Assembly (NCBI RefSeq): GCF_014196305.1
Contig: NZ_JACIDJ010000011.1
Coordinates: 1 to 64,000, forward strand
Source: Roseococcus suduntuyensis
Lineage (GTDB): Bacteria > Pseudomonadota > Alphaproteobacteria > Acetobacterales > Acetobacteraceae
Direction of reading: 5' to 3'
DNA length: 64,000 bases
Both the position numbers and the translations under genes were made by a program. Below the pieces are notes generated by a model. That model searched no databases, was not told the origin of the DNA, and worked only from the letters and a program-made list of their open reading frames with translations. Position 1 is the first letter of the stretch. The number at the start of each line of letters is the position of its first letter. Shown here piece by piece: positions 41,114-50,910 of the stretch.

Positions 41114-42244
41114 ATGCCGCTTCTGGCGCTCGCCTTCCTGGCCTTCATCGGGCTGGGATTGCCTGACCCGCTGCCGGGCAGCCTCTGGCCGGAACTGCAA
41201 CCGCATTTCGGCGTGGCCAATGCGGGGCTGGGCCTGGTGCTGGCCGCCAATGCCACGGGCTACATCACGGCCGGGCTGCTGGCGGCGCGGCTGATCCGGG
41301 GGTTGGGCATCGGGCTGCTGCTGTCCGTCAGCCTGGCGGCCACCGCGACGGCCGCCCTGGGACAGGGCCTCGCGCCGCCCTGGTGGGGCTTCGTGGCGCT
41401 CGCCGTGCTGGCGGGTGTGGGCGGGGGCGCGGTGGACGCGGCGCTCAACCTCTTCGCCGCGCACCGCTTCCGCCCGCGCCACCTGAACTGGCTGCATGGC
41501 TGCTGGGGCATCGGCGCCACGCTGGGTCCGCTGGCGGCGGCTCTGCTGCTGGCGGGCGGCTTCGGCTGGCAGGCGGGCTACCTTGTGGTGGGCGCCGTGC
41601 TGGCCGCGCTGTCACTGGCCTTCGGCCTGACGCGCCGGCGGTGGGATGCGGGCGCACACCAGGGGGGCGGGGGCGCGGACCTCTCGGCTCTGGCCGTGCT
41701 GCGCCACCCGGTGGCGCGGCTGCAGATCGTCATCTTCTTCCTCTACACCGGCATCGAGGCCGGGGCGGGGCAATGGGCCGCCACCATCCTCACCGCCGCG
41801 CGCGGCGCCACCGCGGCCGAGGGCGCGGCCGCCGCCACCACCTTCTTCGCGGCGCTGACGCTGGGGCGCATCGGCCTCGGCTTCGTGGTGGACCGGGTGG
41901 GGGCGGACCTTCTGCTGCGGCTTCTCACCCCCGTGACGGTGCTGGGCGCGCTGCTTCTGGCCTCGGGCTGGGCGGATTTCCCGGCACTCGGGTTGATGGC
42001 GCTGGCCCTCGCCCCGATCTATCCGACGGTGATGGCCCGGACGCCCTCACGCCTCGGCGTCCAGGCGGCGGCGCAGGCGGTGGGGTTCCAGGTCTCCGCC
42101 GCCATGCTGGGCGTGGCGGTGGTGCCGGCCCTGCTCGGGCTGGCGGCCGACCTGGCCGGGGCGCGCATCCTGCCCTGGCTGCTGGCGTTGGGCTGCGTGG
42201 GGCTTTCCGCGCTCATCTGGCGCCTGCCCGCCGCGAAGGAGTGA
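41114..42244 (+). CDS. Major facilitator superfamily transporter
   Basis: This 376-residue inner-membrane carrier has about twelve hydrophobic helices. The loop between the second and third helices reads TAGLLAARLIRGLG, and a central basic loop (LTRRRWDAGAH) splits the halves. The overall pattern, including WLHGCWGIGATLGP, resembles FHS/fucose-permease-like MFS proteins. The substrate is unknown. It lies 24 bp after the M20 pair on the same strand and may import their substrate. Confidence 0.83.
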   Translation: MPLLALAFLAFIGLGLPDPLPGSLWPELQPHFGVANAGLGLVLAANATGYITAGLLAARLIRGLGIGLLLSVSLAATATAALGQGLAPPWWGFVALAVLAGVGGGAVDAALNLFAAHRFRPRHLNWLHGCWGIGATLGPLAAALLLAGGFGWQAGYLVVGAVLAALSLAFGLTRRRWDAGAHQGGGGADLSALAVLRHPVARLQIVIFFLYTGIEAGAGQWAATILTAARGATAAEGAAAATTFFAALTLGRIGLGFVVDRVGADLLLRLLTPVTVLGALLLASGWADFPALGLMALALAPIYPTVMARTPSRLGVQAAAQAVGFQVSAAMLGVAVVPALLGLAADLAGARILPWLLALGCVGLSALIWRLPAAKE

Positions 42245-42251
42245 ATGCCCC

Positions 42252-43232
42252 ATGGGCCTGCTGATCAACGGCGTCTGGCACGCCGATACCCCCCTCGTCG
42301 CCACCAAGGACGGCGCCTTCGTCCGCAACGAAAGCCCTTTCCGCAACTGGGTGACGGCCGATGGCGCCCCCGGCCCCACGGGCGAGGGCGGTTTCCAGGC
42401 CGAGCATGGGCGCTATCACCTCTATGTCTCGCTGGCCTGCCCCTGGGCGCACCGCACGCTGATCTTCCGCGCGCTGAACGGGCTGCAGGATTCCATCAGC
42501 GTCTCGGTGGTGAACTGGCTGATGCTCGGCCATGGCTGGACCTTCGTGGAGGGCGAGGGCGTGGTGCCGGACCCCATCCACAACGCCCGCTTCCTGCACG
42601 AGATCTACACCGCCGCCGACCGGCGCTTCACCGGCAAGGTCACCGTGCCCGTGCTGTGGGACAAGGCGCGCGGCACCATCGTGAGCAATGAGAGCGCCGA
42701 TATCATCCGGATGCTCGACAGCGCCTGGGGCGGCGGCGGGCGCCATTACCCGGACGCTTTGCGCGAGGAGATAGATGCGCTGAACGCGCGCATCTACGAC
42801 ACGCTGAACAACGGGGTCTACAAGGCCGGCTTCGCCACCACCCAGGCGGCCTATGAGGCGGCGGTGAACCCTCTCTTCGAGACGCTGGACTGGCTGGAGG
42901 CCCAGCTCACCACGCGCCGCTACCTTTGCGGCGACGTGATCACGGAGGCCGATTGGCGCCTCTTCCCCACGCTGCTGCGCTTCGACGCGGTCTATGCTGG
43001 CCACTTCAAGTGCGACCGGCGGCGCATCGCGGACTACCCCGCGCTGTCAGGCTATCTGCGTGAACTCTACCAATGGCCAGGCGTGCGCGAGACGGTGAAC
43101 TTCTCCCACATCCGCCGCCATTACTATGAAAGCCACCGTGGCCTGAACCCGCACGGCATCGTGCCCGTGGGGCCGGTGCTGGACTATGACCGGCCCCATG
43201 AGCGCGGCGGCGGGGGGCTTGGGGTCGCGTGA
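42252..43232 (+). CDS. yqjG: Glutathionyl-hydroquinone reductase (Xi-class GST)
   Basis: This 326-residue Xi-class glutathione transferase has the active-site ACPWAHRT with Cys63, and C-terminal FSHIRRHYYESHRGLNPHGIVPVGP, diagnostic of this class. It reduces glutathionyl-hydroquinones to hydroquinones with GSH in the cytoplasm. It begins 8 bp after the MFS gene stop and is probably co-transcribed, though a functional link to the M20 enzymes is not evident. It converges with the allophanate hydrolase gene. Confidence 0.92.
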   Translation: MGLLINGVWHADTPLVATKDGAFVRNESPFRNWVTADGAPGPTGEGGFQAEHGRYHLYVSLACPWAHRTLIFRALNGLQDSISVSVVNWLMLGHGWTFVEGEGVVPDPIHNARFLHEIYTAADRRFTGKVTVPVLWDKARGTIVSNESADIIRMLDSAWGGGGRHYPDALREEIDALNARIYDTLNNGVYKAGFATTQAAYEAAVNPLFETLDWLEAQLTTRRYLCGDVITEADWRLFPTLLRFDAVYAGHFKCDRRRIADYPALSGYLRELYQWPGVRETVNFSHIRRHYYESHRGLNPHGIVPVGPVLDYDRPHERGGGGLGVA

Positions 43233-43263
43233 TTCACGCCCGCGGGCCTTCGCCCCGCGGCGA

Positions 43264-45000
43264 CTACCCCTTTGCCGCCAGATGCGCCCGCCACCCGCCC
43301 AGCGCGGTGATGTCGGGCGCGCTGGCCACGCCTTCGGCCTCGGCCAGGAAGCCCAGGATGCGGCTGCCGTCCTCCAGCGCCACCTGGCCGAAGCCCAGCG
43401 GCGGCGGGATTTCGGCGAGGAATGGCCCGATGCTGGCAGCAGGCACGGCCCAGGCCTCGCCCGCGATCATGCCGCCGCCGGTCGCCACATGCAGCATTCC
43501 CGGCCGGTTGCCGAGGTCATACAGCCGGTAGGCCGGCGCGGTGCGGGCCGCGCGCAGGAAGCGCCCACCATGGCCCAGCATCTGCCGGTTCAGCGGCAGC
43601 CCGGCCATGTGCGCGCCGATGGCGAAGAGCGCGATTTCATGCGGCGCCAGCGGCGCGGGCACGGGGGGCAGGGGCCCGATGCCCGCCGCGTGATGGATGG
43701 CGGCCCCCAGGCCGCACAGCCGCCCCTCGCTGTGCGCCGGCCCGACCAGGGTGACGCCCGCCGGCGCCCCATCGGCCCGGAAGCCTGCCGGCACCGCGAG
43801 TGCCGCCAAGTCGCACAGGTTCACGAAATTCGTATAGGTGCCCAGCCGCGAATTGGCCGCGATGGGCGCCGCCTCCATGGCCGCCAGGGTCGGGATGCCG
43901 GGGCAGGTCGGCAGCAGCAGCGCGTCCACCTCGGCGAAGAGGCGCCGCGCCAGCAGCCGCGCGCCGGCCGCCGCGTGGAAGTCGTCGAAGGCGTCCATGG
44001 TGCGGCGCTCCAGCCCGCCTTCCAGGATGGCGCGCGTGACCGGGTGCAGGGCGTCCGGCCGCCGCACCACCCATTCCCGCAGCGCCGCCGTGCGCTCGGC
44101 CACCCAGGCCCCGTCATAGAGGCGGCGTGCCACCTCCAGCAGGGGGGCGATGTCCACGCGGCGGATGGTGGCGCCCATGGCCTCGGCGCGGGCCAGCGTG
44201 GCGTGGAACACCGCGGCATCGCCCGGCGTGTCGAAGACGAGCTGTTCCTCCAGCGGCGCGGCCAGGCTGGGGGCCGCGGGCGGCGCGTCCAGCGCGCGCC
44301 AGGTGGCGGGGGCGGGGCGGCTGTAGGGGTCCTCGGCATCGGGCCCGGCGGCGATGGCCAGCACGGCCGCCGCATCGGCCACCGAATGGGCGAAGATGGA
44401 CACCACGTCGAGCGATCGGCAGGCCGGCACCACGCCCCGCGTCGGGATCAGCCCCAGGCTCGGCTTCAGGCCCACCAGGTTCTGCGCGGCGGCAGGCACC
44501 CGGCCCGAGCCCGCCGTGTCCGTCCCCAGGCTGAAGGCCGCGATGCCGGCCGCGACCGCCGTGGCGGAGCCGGAGGAGGAGCCCCCCGGGATCAGCTCCG
44601 CGCGGATGGCGTTGCGCGGGGTGCCGTAGGGGCTGCGCGTGCCGTTCAGGCCGGTGGCGAACTGGTCCAGGTTCACCTTGCCCAGCAGCAGCGCGCCGGC
44701 CGCGCGCAGCCGCGCCACGGCCGGCGCATCGGCCTCCGGCACATGGGCGAAGTCCGGGCAGGCGGCGGTGGTGGGCATGCCGCCCACGTCGATATTGTCC
44801 TTCACCACGAAGGGGATGCCGTGCAGCTTGCCCTGCGGCAGGCGTGCCGCCTCGGCCATGATCTCGGCCTCGGGGCGCAGGTGCAGGAACAGCGCGGGGT
44901 CGTTGAATGCCGCGATGCGGGCCAGCGCCTCGGCCGCGATGGTGGTGGCGGGCGTGCCGGCGGCGAGGCGGGCGCGCAGCCCCTCCAGGGTGACGATCAT
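43264..45000 (-). CDS. atzF: Allophanate hydrolase
   Basis: This 578-residue enzyme hydrolyses allophanate to ammonia and CO2. The N-terminal amidase domain has Lys68 (FVVKDNIDV), Ser141 (GGSSSGSA) and Ser165 (GTDTAGSGRVPA). The C-terminal 120 or so residues form the extra AtzF/DUR1 domain, with the typical ALEDGSRILGFLAEAEG. No urea carboxylase is adjacent, so the allophanate source (urea carboxylation, biuret or cyanurate pathways) is open. The ATG at 45000 overlaps the upstream alpha/beta hydrolase stop. Confidence 0.9.
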   Translation of the reverse strand: MIVTLEGLRARLAAGTPATTIAAEALARIAAFNDPALFLHLRPEAEIMAEAARLPQGKLHGIPFVVKDNIDVGGMPTTAACPDFAHVPEADAPAVARLRAAGALLLGKVNLDQFATGLNGTRSPYGTPRNAIRAELIPGGSSSGSATAVAAGIAAFSLGTDTAGSGRVPAAAQNLVGLKPSLGLIPTRGVVPACRSLDVVSIFAHSVADAAAVLAIAAGPDAEDPYSRPAPATWRALDAPPAAPSLAAPLEEQLVFDTPGDAAVFHATLARAEAMGATIRRVDIAPLLEVARRLYDGAWVAERTAALREWVVRRPDALHPVTRAILEGGLERRTMDAFDDFHAAAGARLLARRLFAEVDALLLPTCPGIPTLAAMEAAPIAANSRLGTYTNFVNLCDLAALAVPAGFRADGAPAGVTLVGPAHSEGRLCGLGAAIHHAAGIGPLPPVPAPLAPHEIALFAIGAHMAGLPLNRQMLGHGGRFLRAARTAPAYRLYDLGNRPGMLHVATGGGMIAGEAWAVPAASIGPFLAEIPPPLGFGQVALEDGSRILGFLAEAEGVASAPDITALGGWRAHLAAKG

Positions 45001-45830
45001 CGCAGCATCTCCGCCGCCACGCGCAGCAACAGGCCATCGGGCCGGCGCAGCGCCTCCAGCACGCGGAAATGATCGGCCCCCGGCACGGGCCAGAGCGGCC
45101 CCGGTGCCTGGGCCGCCGCGCGCCGCGCATGGAAGTCGCGCGACTGTCGGCACAGCTCGGGCAGTTCCGCGGCGCCATGGACGATGGCCATGGGCTTCAT
45201 CACCACCGGCCGCCGCATCGGCGAGAGGTTGATGATCTCGTCATCGGTCAGCTTCAGCGCCGCGTTCAGGTAGGTGTCGCGGATCGGCCCCAGCTCGAAG
45301 ATGCCGGAGATGGCGACGGCCGCACTCACCGACGGGTGTTCGGCTCCCAGCGCCGTCAAATGCCCGCCCGCGCTCCAGCCGGACAGCACCAGCGGCCCGC
45401 CCATGCCGTGCTCGGCGCCATGGACGGAAAGCCAGTCCAGCGCCGTGTTCAACTGCCAGACGATGCGCGTCAGCGTGGCGTCGGGCGCCAGGCTGTAGCC
45501 GCAGAGGGCCACGCCCCAGCCCATGGCGAGCGCGCCTTCGGCCATGCAGGCGAAATCCTGCCGGCGGTTCCATTGCCAGTAGCCGCCATGGACGAAGACG
45601 AGCACGGGGGCCGAGGGGTCGCGGCCCGGGAACAGGTCCCAGGCTTCGCGGTCGCTGGGGCCGTAGGCGAGGTTCAGGTGGCCGGGATGGGCGGCGCGGA
45701 AGGCTTCGGAGGCCTGGTTGCGTTCCTCGGTCAGCGCGGGGCTGTCGGCCACGGCCTTGCGGTTGTCATAGGCGTCGTCGCGTTCGCGCTGCGTGAGGCT
45801 TGCCCAATCCAGACCATTCGCCAGCTTCAT
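44997..45830 (-). CDS. Alpha/beta hydrolase, carboxylesterase/formamidase-like
   Basis: This 277-residue alpha/beta hydrolase has the oxyanion motif HGGYW (81-85), the nucleophile elbow GWSAGG with Ser153, and a C-terminal GADHF with the probable catalytic His. It resembles kynurenine-formamidase/esterase-like proteins. Its coupling to allophanate hydrolase (ATGA) suggests it cleaves an amide or ester upstream of that step. The ATG at 45830 has a GAGGTGG site about six bases before it and is preferred over starts inside the neighbouring gap. Confidence 0.82.
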   Translation of the reverse strand: MKLANGLDWASLTQRERDDAYDNRKAVADSPALTEERNQASEAFRAAHPGHLNLAYGPSDREAWDLFPGRDPSAPVLVFVHGGYWQWNRRQDFACMAEGALAMGWGVALCGYSLAPDATLTRIVWQLNTALDWLSVHGAEHGMGGPLVLSGWSAGGHLTALGAEHPSVSAAVAISGIFELGPIRDTYLNAALKLTDDEIINLSPMRRPVVMKPMAIVHGAAELPELCRQSRDFHARRAAAQAPGPLWPVPGADHFRVLEALRRPDGLLLRVAAEMLR

Positions 45831-45900
45831 CCGTGCCACCTCAGGGTTTTGCGGCGCAGCACACACCGCCGCGCCGCGCCTGTCCACCGTTTCGGCCGCC

Positions 45901-46860
45901 TCAGCCCGTGATGACGCGGATGGGGCTGCCCGCCTCATAGGCCTGGATGGCCTCGACCGCGCCGGCGAAATAGCTGCGGTAGTTCTCCTGCGTGACGTAG
46001 CCGAGATGCGGCGTCAGCACCGTGTTGGGCGCCGACAGCAGCGGGTGGTCCATGGGCAGCGGCTCGATGTCATAGACATCAATGCCGGCACCGGCGATGC
46101 GCTCTTCGCGCAGGGCCGCGATCAGCGCCGCCTGGTCGATGATGGGCCCGCGCGAGGTGTTCACCACGAAGGCATCGGGCTTCATCAGCGCGAGTTCCGC
46201 CGCACCCACCAGCCCGCGCGACCGCTCGGACAGGATGAGGTGGATGGAGAGCACATCGGCGCCCGCGAACAGCTCGGCCTTGTCCACCCGCGTCACGCCA
46301 TGGGCCTCGGCGGCGGCGGCGGTCAGGTTCTGGCTCCAGGCGATGGTCTTCATGCCGAAGGCCTGGCCCACCTTCGCCACCTTCTGGCCGAGCTTGCCCA
46401 AACCGAGCAGCCCCAGCGTGCGCCCCTGCAACCCGACGCCCACCGCCGTCTGCCAGCGGCCCGCGCGCAGCGCGTCCTGCTGCGCCGGGATGCCGCGGGC
46501 GAGTGCGAGGATCAGCCCCCAGGTCAGGTCCACCGTGGGCGCGCCGAAGCTGGGCGTGCCGCTGAAGGTGATGCCGCGCGCGGCGCAGGCGGCGGCGTCG
46601 ATGCCGCGGTTGCGCTCGCCCGTGGTGATCAGCAGCTTCAGGTTCGGCAGCCGCTCCAGCAGGGCGGCGGGGAAGGGCGTGCGCTCGCGCATGGCGAGGA
46701 TGGCGTCGAAGGGCGCGAGGCGCGCCACCAGCGCGTCCTGGTCGTGCAGCGTGTCCTGGAAGACGGTGGCCTCGATGTGGGGCAGCTTCTCCCAGGGGCC
46801 CATGGCGAGGGTGACGCCCTGGTAGTCGTCCAGGATGGCGAGGCGCATAAGCTTTGGCAT
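45901..46860 (-). CDS. D-2-hydroxyacid dehydrogenase family protein
   Basis: This 319-residue NAD-dependent dehydrogenase has LGLLGLGKLGQKVAKVG as nucleotide-binding loop. The catalytic trio is visible as Arg in NTSRGPIIDQ, Glu in DVYDIEPLP and His in LTPHLGY. It reduces a 2-keto acid to a D-2-hydroxy acid or the reverse; the substrate is unknown (phosphoglycerate-, glyoxylate- and hydroxypyruvate-type enzymes share this pattern). It sits 70 bp upstream of the alpha/beta hydrolase gene on the same strand. Confidence 0.88.
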   Translation of the reverse strand: MPKLMRLAILDDYQGVTLAMGPWEKLPHIEATVFQDTLHDQDALVARLAPFDAILAMRERTPFPAALLERLPNLKLLITTGERNRGIDAAACAARGITFSGTPSFGAPTVDLTWGLILALARGIPAQQDALRAGRWQTAVGVGLQGRTLGLLGLGKLGQKVAKVGQAFGMKTIAWSQNLTAAAAEAHGVTRVDKAELFAGADVLSIHLILSERSRGLVGAAELALMKPDAFVVNTSRGPIIDQAALIAALREERIAGAGIDVYDIEPLPMDHPLLSAPNTVLTPHLGYVTQENYRSYFAGAVEAIQAYEAGSPIRVITG

Positions 46861-46878
46861 GGAATTTCCCCTTGGTGG

Positions 46879-48681
46879 TCAGGCTCTCAGCGCGCGTAGG
46901 GCATTGAGAATCACCGCCACGTCAATCGCCTCCTGCAACAAGGCGCCCTGCACGGGTGTGAGATAGCCCGCCGCCGCCGCGACCATGCCGAGGGTGGAAA
47001 GGCCGATGCCCGCCACCACGCTCTGCCGCGCGATGGCACGGGCGCGGGTGGCGGCGGCCAGCACCTCCGCGAGACGGCCGAGGCCCTCGCCCAGCAGCAC
47101 CGCATCGGCGGCCTGGGCGGCGGCGGCCCCGCGCACGCCGACGGCCACGCCCACATCGGCGGCCGCCAGGGCGGGCGCGTCGTTCAGCCCATCGCCCAGC
47201 ATCATCACGGGGCCATGGGCGCGGGTGGCGTGCAGCAGCGCGACCTTGCCGGAAGGGTCGAGCCGCGCATGGGCCGCATCGGCGCCCACGGCGCGGCCGA
47301 TGGCGGCGACCCGCGCCTCGGTGTCGCCCGAGGCCAGTTCCACCCGCGCCACCCCCTGGCGGCGCAGCGCGGCAATGAGGGCGGGCGCTTCGGGCCGCAG
47401 CCGGTCGGCGAAGAGCAGCACGCCCGCCACGCGCCCCTCCACGGCAACGAGGGAGCGGGTGGCGCCTTCCAGCCCTTCCTCGGCCGTCAGCGGGGGCGGA
47501 TGGCCTGTCGCATGGGCCTGCACGAAGGCGGCCCCGCCCACCAGGACGCGCTGGCCTTCCACCACGCCCTCCAGCCCCTCGCCGGGGGTTTCGCGCACCG
47601 ATTCGGGCGTGGCCAGCGCAAGCCCGTGCGCCCGCGCCGCCGCCACCAGCGCATGGGCGATGGGGTGGGTGGAGGCCTGGTCCAGGCTGGCCGCCAGCCG
47701 CAGCGCCTCATCGCCGCCCGCATGGGCCACAAGTTCCGCCTGGCCGTGCGTCAGGGTGCCGGTCTTGTCCATGATGACGACGCGGATGCGCGACATGGCC
47801 TCCAGCGCCGCCGCCGATTTCACCAGCACGCCGAGCTTCGCCGCGCGCGAAAGCCCTGCCATCAGCGCCACCGGCACGGCCAGGATCAGCGGGCAGGGGG
47901 TGGCGACCACCAGCACGGCCAATGCCCGCGTGGCCTCGCCGGTCGCGGCCCAGGCGCCGCCGGCCAGGGTCAGGGTCAGCGCCAGGAAGCTCAGCGCCCA
48001 GCGGTCCGCCAGCCGCGCCATGGGCGCGCGGCTTTCCTGCGCGGCGCGCACCAGGCGCAATATGCCGCCATAGGTGCTGGCCTCCGCATCGGTGGTGGCC
48101 AGCAGGTCGAAGGCCTCGCCGGCATTGCCGCAGCCCGAGAGCAGCGCTTCGCCGCGCGCGGCGCGCATCGGCATGGGCTCGCCCGTCACGGCGGCGGTGT
48201 CGAGCAGGGCGGAATCACCCTCCAGCACGCCATCCACCGGCAGCACGGCCCCGCGCGGGATCAGCAGCCGGTCGCCGGGGCCGAGGGCCGCGATGGGCAC
48301 CTCCTCCAGGCCCTGGGAGCCGTGGCGCAGCGCCGTGCGGGGCTGGCGGGCCAGCAGGGCCGTCATCTCGGCGCTGGCGCGGTGGCGGGCGTGGTCGTCG
48401 AGGAACTGCCCGCCGGCATACATCAGCGCCACCACATTGGCGGCGAGGTTCTCGTCCATCACCAGGGCGAAGCCGATGGCCAGGGCCGCGATGAGGTCCA
48501 GGCCGAACTCGCCCCCGCGCAGGCTGCGCGCCATCTCGGCCAGCAGGAGGGCCAGCACGGGCAGGGCGCCCATGGCGAAGGCGGCGCCCGGCACATGGCC
48601 CAACGCCCAGAGCACCCCGCCCGCCAGCAGGCCGAGCAGCGGTGGCGCCAGCAGCGCCCGCCGGTCGGCCAGGGGGGTCAT
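46879..48681 (-). CDS. P1B-type heavy-metal transporting ATPase
   Basis: This 600-residue metal pump has no N-terminal metal-binding domain. Visible are TGEP (about 166-169), the membrane motif TPCP (261-264) where CPC or SPC is usual, DKTGTLT with phosphorylated Asp305, and GDGLNDAPAL. The last helix reads QEAID. TPCP with QEXXD is the signature reported for P1B-5 pumps, linked to Ni/Fe export; the usual C-terminal hemerythrin domain is absent. The start lies in a 14-bp tandem repeat and is reached from the thioesterase gene by a chain of ATGA overlaps. Confidence 0.88.
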   Translation of the reverse strand: MTPLADRRALLAPPLLGLLAGGVLWALGHVPGAAFAMGALPVLALLLAEMARSLRGGEFGLDLIAALAIGFALVMDENLAANVVALMYAGGQFLDDHARHRASAEMTALLARQPRTALRHGSQGLEEVPIAALGPGDRLLIPRGAVLPVDGVLEGDSALLDTAAVTGEPMPMRAARGEALLSGCGNAGEAFDLLATTDAEASTYGGILRLVRAAQESRAPMARLADRWALSFLALTLTLAGGAWAATGEATRALAVLVVATPCPLILAVPVALMAGLSRAAKLGVLVKSAAALEAMSRIRVVIMDKTGTLTHGQAELVAHAGGDEALRLAASLDQASTHPIAHALVAAARAHGLALATPESVRETPGEGLEGVVEGQRVLVGGAAFVQAHATGHPPPLTAEEGLEGATRSLVAVEGRVAGVLLFADRLRPEAPALIAALRRQGVARVELASGDTEARVAAIGRAVGADAAHARLDPSGKVALLHATRAHGPVMMLGDGLNDAPALAAADVGVAVGVRGAAAAQAADAVLLGEGLGRLAEVLAAATRARAIARQSVVAGIGLSTLGMVAAAAGYLTPVQGALLQEAIDVAVILNALRALRA

Positions 48682-48727
48682 GGTTGGGGGGTCATGGTTG
48701 GGGGGTCATGGTTGGGATGTCATGTCA
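48672..48727 (-). repeat. 14-bp tandem repeat forming three minicistrons before the P1B ATPase start
   Basis: GGGGGGTCATGGTT occurs at 48672-48685, 48686-48699 and 48700-48713, with a diverged copy to 48727. On the minus strand each unit provides an ATG. The ATGs at 48723, 48709 and 48695 each open a five-codon frame (MTSQP, MTPQP, MTPQP) whose TGA overlaps the next ATG as ATGA. The first ATG overlaps the thioesterase stop and the last TGA overlaps the ATPase start at 48681. Confidence 0.9.
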
Positions 48728-49154
48728 GCAGGGCCTCGGCGGCGCGGCGCAGCGCCTCGGGCAGCGGCACGGTGCGGGATTGTTGGGCGCGGTCCACATA
48801 GACATGGGTGAAATGGCCCTCGGCCGCGGCCTGGTCCTCGTCATTGCGGAACAGCGCGAGTTCGTAGGTGATGGAGGAACCTCCCAGGCGCCGCGGCCGC
48901 AGCCCGCCCGTCACCTCGTCGGGGAAGGCCATGGGGGCATGATAGCGGCAACCCGTCTCGACCACGAGGCCCACATACGGGCTGCGCGCCAGGTCCAGCA
49001 CGCCATGGTCCAGCAGGAAGCGCGCCACGAGCGTGTCGAACAGGCTGTAGTGCTGCACGTTGTTCATGTGCCCGTAGATATCATTGTCCATCCAGCGGGT
49101 GGCCATGGTGCGGAACCATCTGTAGTCGGCGCGGCGGCCAGGGGGTGCTCTCAC
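48720..49154 (-). CDS. Acyl-CoA thioesterase, 4HBT/YbgC type
   Basis: This 144-residue hot-dog-fold thioesterase has the characteristic RWMDNDIYGHMNNVQHYSLFDT with catalytic Asp near residue 21. It ends in ALRRAAEALLT. It hydrolyses an acyl-CoA in the cytoplasm; chain preference is unknown. The likely start is GTG 49154, seven bases after AAAGGAA; further upstream starts would run into the divergent minC region. Its stop begins the minicistron chain that leads to the P1B ATPase. Confidence 0.83.
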   Translation of the reverse strand: MRAPPGRRADYRWFRTMATRWMDNDIYGHMNNVQHYSLFDTLVARFLLDHGVLDLARSPYVGLVVETGCRYHAPMAFPDEVTGGLRPRRLGGSSITYELALFRNDEDQAAAEGHFTHVYVDRAQQSRTVPLPEALRRAAEALLT

Positions 49155-49296
49155 GCGGGGGTTCCTTTCGGGACGCTGGGGTGGAGGATGTCCCGGTTCA
49201 TCCCCGGTTTCCACTGGGGGAATGGCGGGAAGGGCTTCGCTCCGGCGCGCGGGGCGGCTATGCAGGCGCGTTGCAGCCTGGATGACACAAAGCCCC

Positions 49297-50061
49297 ATGT
49301 CCGTCGCCGCGAGGCCCTCCCCCATGCCGGAAAGCTTCCGCCTGCGCGCGAGCAATTACAGCCTGCTGACCCTGCGCCTGCTGACGGGCCGCATCGAGGA
49401 GGTGCTGCCCGCGCTGGGCGACCAGTTCCAGAAGGCGCCCGGCTTCCTGCGCTTCGCGCCCATCGCCATCGGCCTCGACGATCTGGGCGATGACCGGGTG
49501 GACTTCCCGGCGCTGATCCAGGGGCTGCGCGCGCTGGAAATCCTGCCCATCGGCGTCACGGGCGGCACGCAGATGCAGCGCGCGGCGGCCGCCGGCGCGG
49601 GCCTGCCCACGCTGCGCCCCACCGGCCAGAAGGAGACGGAGGTGCAGGCCCCCGCACCCGTGGCGGCACCCCCGGTGGCCATGAATCCGCCGCCCGCCGC
49701 CGCCGCCACGCCGCCGCCCATGGCCGCCGCCGCGCGCACCCTGGTCGTGGAGCAGAACATCCGCGCCGGCCAGCGCGTCCATGCCCAGGGTGCCGACCTC
49801 GTCGTCATCGGCACCGTCAATGCCGGGGCCGAGGTCATCGCGGACGGCAACGTGCACATCTACGGCGCGCTGCGCGGCCGGGCCGTCGCCGGTGCCGGCG
49901 ATGACGGCGAGGCGCGCATCTTCGCGCAGATCTTCGACCCGGAACTCGTCGCCATCGCGGGCTTCTATGCCGTGCGCGACGGGCTTTCGGGCACACCCAT
50001 CGGCCGCGGCGCGATCGTCCGGCTGGAGGGCGAACAGCTTCGGTTCAGCCCGATCGGCTGA
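49297..50061 (+). CDS. minC: Septum site-determining protein MinC
   Basis: MinC inhibits FtsZ polymerisation away from mid-cell. This 254-residue form has the N-terminal FtsZ-interacting domain (FRLRASNYSLLTLRL to about residue 95), a long Pro/Ala linker (about 108-140), and the C-terminal beta-helix that binds MinD (IRAGQRVHAQGADLVVIGTVNAGAEVIADGNVHIYGALRGRA). ATG codons at 49282, 49297 and 49324 are all possible; 49297 is a compromise, as none has a strong ribosome binding site. It heads minCDE. Confidence 0.92.
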   Translation: MSVAARPSPMPESFRLRASNYSLLTLRLLTGRIEEVLPALGDQFQKAPGFLRFAPIAIGLDDLGDDRVDFPALIQGLRALEILPIGVTGGTQMQRAAAAGAGLPTLRPTGQKETEVQAPAPVAAPPVAMNPPPAAAATPPPMAAAARTLVVEQNIRAGQRVHAQGADLVVIGTVNAGAEVIADGNVHIYGALRGRAVAGAGDDGEARIFAQIFDPELVAIAGFYAVRDGLSGTPIGRGAIVRLEGEQLRFSPIG

Positions 50062-50088
50062 GCCGACCCAACCGGGAGGGATTTCTTC

Positions 50089-50906
<818 letters not shown>

Positions 50907-50910
<4 letters not shown>

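Noticed and set aside
42252-49154. Horizontally acquired island with metal and nitrogen genes
   Set aside because: Base composition, codon bias and overlap style match the rest of the window, and there is no integrase, tRNA or flanking repeat.
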